NCBI GenBank assembly: GCA_020053185.1
Contig: JAGVNP010000292.1
Span: 1-5,516 of the forward strand
Origin: Deltaproteobacteria bacterium
Lineage (GTDB): Bacteria > Desulfobacterota > Desulfomonilia > UBA1062
Direction of reading: 5' to 3'
DNA length: 5,516 bases
The position numbers and the translations under genes are program-made. Numbering within the stretch: the stretch's first letter is position 1; each line of letters opens with the position of its first letter. Positions 5,161 through 5,516 of the stretch are shown here, piece after piece. The notes under the pieces were generated by a model. It did no database searches, had not been told where the DNA came from, and saw only the letters and a list, made by a program, of their open reading frames with translations.

Positions 5161-5516
5161 TTGAGCGTTAAAAAGAAAGTTGCAATAGTTTTTGGCGGTG
5201 TATCGACCGAGCATGATGTGTCTGTAGTGTCAGCATCATCAATTGCAAAAAGCATTGACAGAAAAAAATTTGATGCCATCTATATAGCAATAGACAAACA
5301 GGGTCGCTGGTTCGCAGGGCCGGGCGCATTCGATCTTTTGCGGAAAAAAAGCACAAAAAATGTAGAACAAATTGCCCTGTCCATGAACCCGGCAAAAAAA
5401 GGCTTTATATCTCTTGGAAAAAAACATAAGTTTATTCCAATAGATGTTGTGTTTCCTGTGCTTCACGGCCCAATGGGTGAGGATGGCACCATACAGGGCA
5501 TGCTTGAGCTTGTTGG
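5161..5516 (+). CDS. ddl: D-alanine-D-alanine ligase, N-terminal part (3' end beyond window)
   Basis: Ddl joins two D-alanines with ATP to make the dipeptide that ends the peptidoglycan precursor stem, in the cytoplasm. The window shows 118 full residues, about a third of the usual 300-370. They include the first D-Ala-binding motif FGGVSTEHDVSVVSA (11-25), where Glu17 aligns with the substrate-contacting glutamate of the family, and VFPVLHGPMGEDGTIQG (98-113), the signature loop of the N-terminal domain. The ATP-grasp domain lies beyond the right edge. Translation starts at TTG 5161 after AAGGA with eight-base spacing; an earlier start would run back into the apgM stop region. The familiar EHEVS reads EHDVS, a conservative change. 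The gene follows apgM by 24 bases, so a shared transcript is likely, although the two act in different pathways. A VanA-type ligase (D-Ala-D-Lac) cannot be excluded without the C-terminal part but nothing suggests it. Confidence 0.93.
   Translation, partial: MSVKKKVAIVFGGVSTEHDVSVVSASSIAKSIDRKKFDAIYIAIDKQGRWFAGPGAFDLLRKKSTKNVEQIALSMNPAKKGFISLGKKHKFIPIDVVFPVLHGPMGEDGTIQGMLELV

Overview
The window looks like a piece of a chromosome from a Gram-negative, probably anaerobic bacterium. The evidence is a D-alanine-D-alanine ligase (peptidoglycan synthesis), a lipoprotein with calcium-binding repeats of the kind often attached to OmpA domains, strong AGGAGG-type ribosome binding sites and bacterial-style promoter boxes. 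Two enzymes are of types best known from archaea: a stand-alone ADP-forming acyl-CoA synthetase beta subunit and an archaeal-type cofactor-independent phosphoglycerate mutase. That mix occurs in lineages such as Nitrospirota and Desulfobacterota, but the assignment is inference. Base composition looks moderate, somewhat below 50% GC by eye.

Layout. Positions 1-1819 (minus strand) are one long gene that runs off the left edge. It encodes a lipoprotein with a von Willebrand factor A domain, then six 30-residue thrombospondin type 3 repeats, a Pro/Val/Glu-rich spacer and five more repeats; 606 residues are visible with no stop. The plus-strand open frames over this region are shadows of it. Positions 1820-2086 are an AT-rich divergent intergenic region. 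It holds a good candidate promoter for the lipoprotein, a 7-2-7 inverted repeat beside its ribosome binding site, and the strong ribosome binding site of the next gene.

Positions 2087-2767 (plus) encode the ATP-grasp beta subunit of an acyl-CoA synthetase with no alpha subunit in view. The gap 2768-2902 is filled by a repeat-like sequence with 20-base imperfect inverted arms, ending right at the next gene. Positions 2903-3856 encode a tRNA-dihydrouridine synthase with an unusual residue after its catalytic cysteine. A short gap contains a well-spaced promoter candidate laid over an 11-base-pair inverted repeat. Positions 3931-5136 encode the phosphoglycerate mutase. After 24 bases a TTG-started ddl gene (5161 to the right edge, 118 full residues) follows, probably in the same transcript.

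How the genes relate. The plus-strand genes are mostly housekeeping: energy conservation from acyl-CoA, tRNA modification, lower glycolysis/gluconeogenesis and cell-wall precursor synthesis. I see no single pathway joining them and no clear new multi-gene system. The points most worth a second look are the modular calcium-repeat lipoprotein, the altered Dus catalytic loop, the orphan beta subunit and the intergenic inverted-repeat element.
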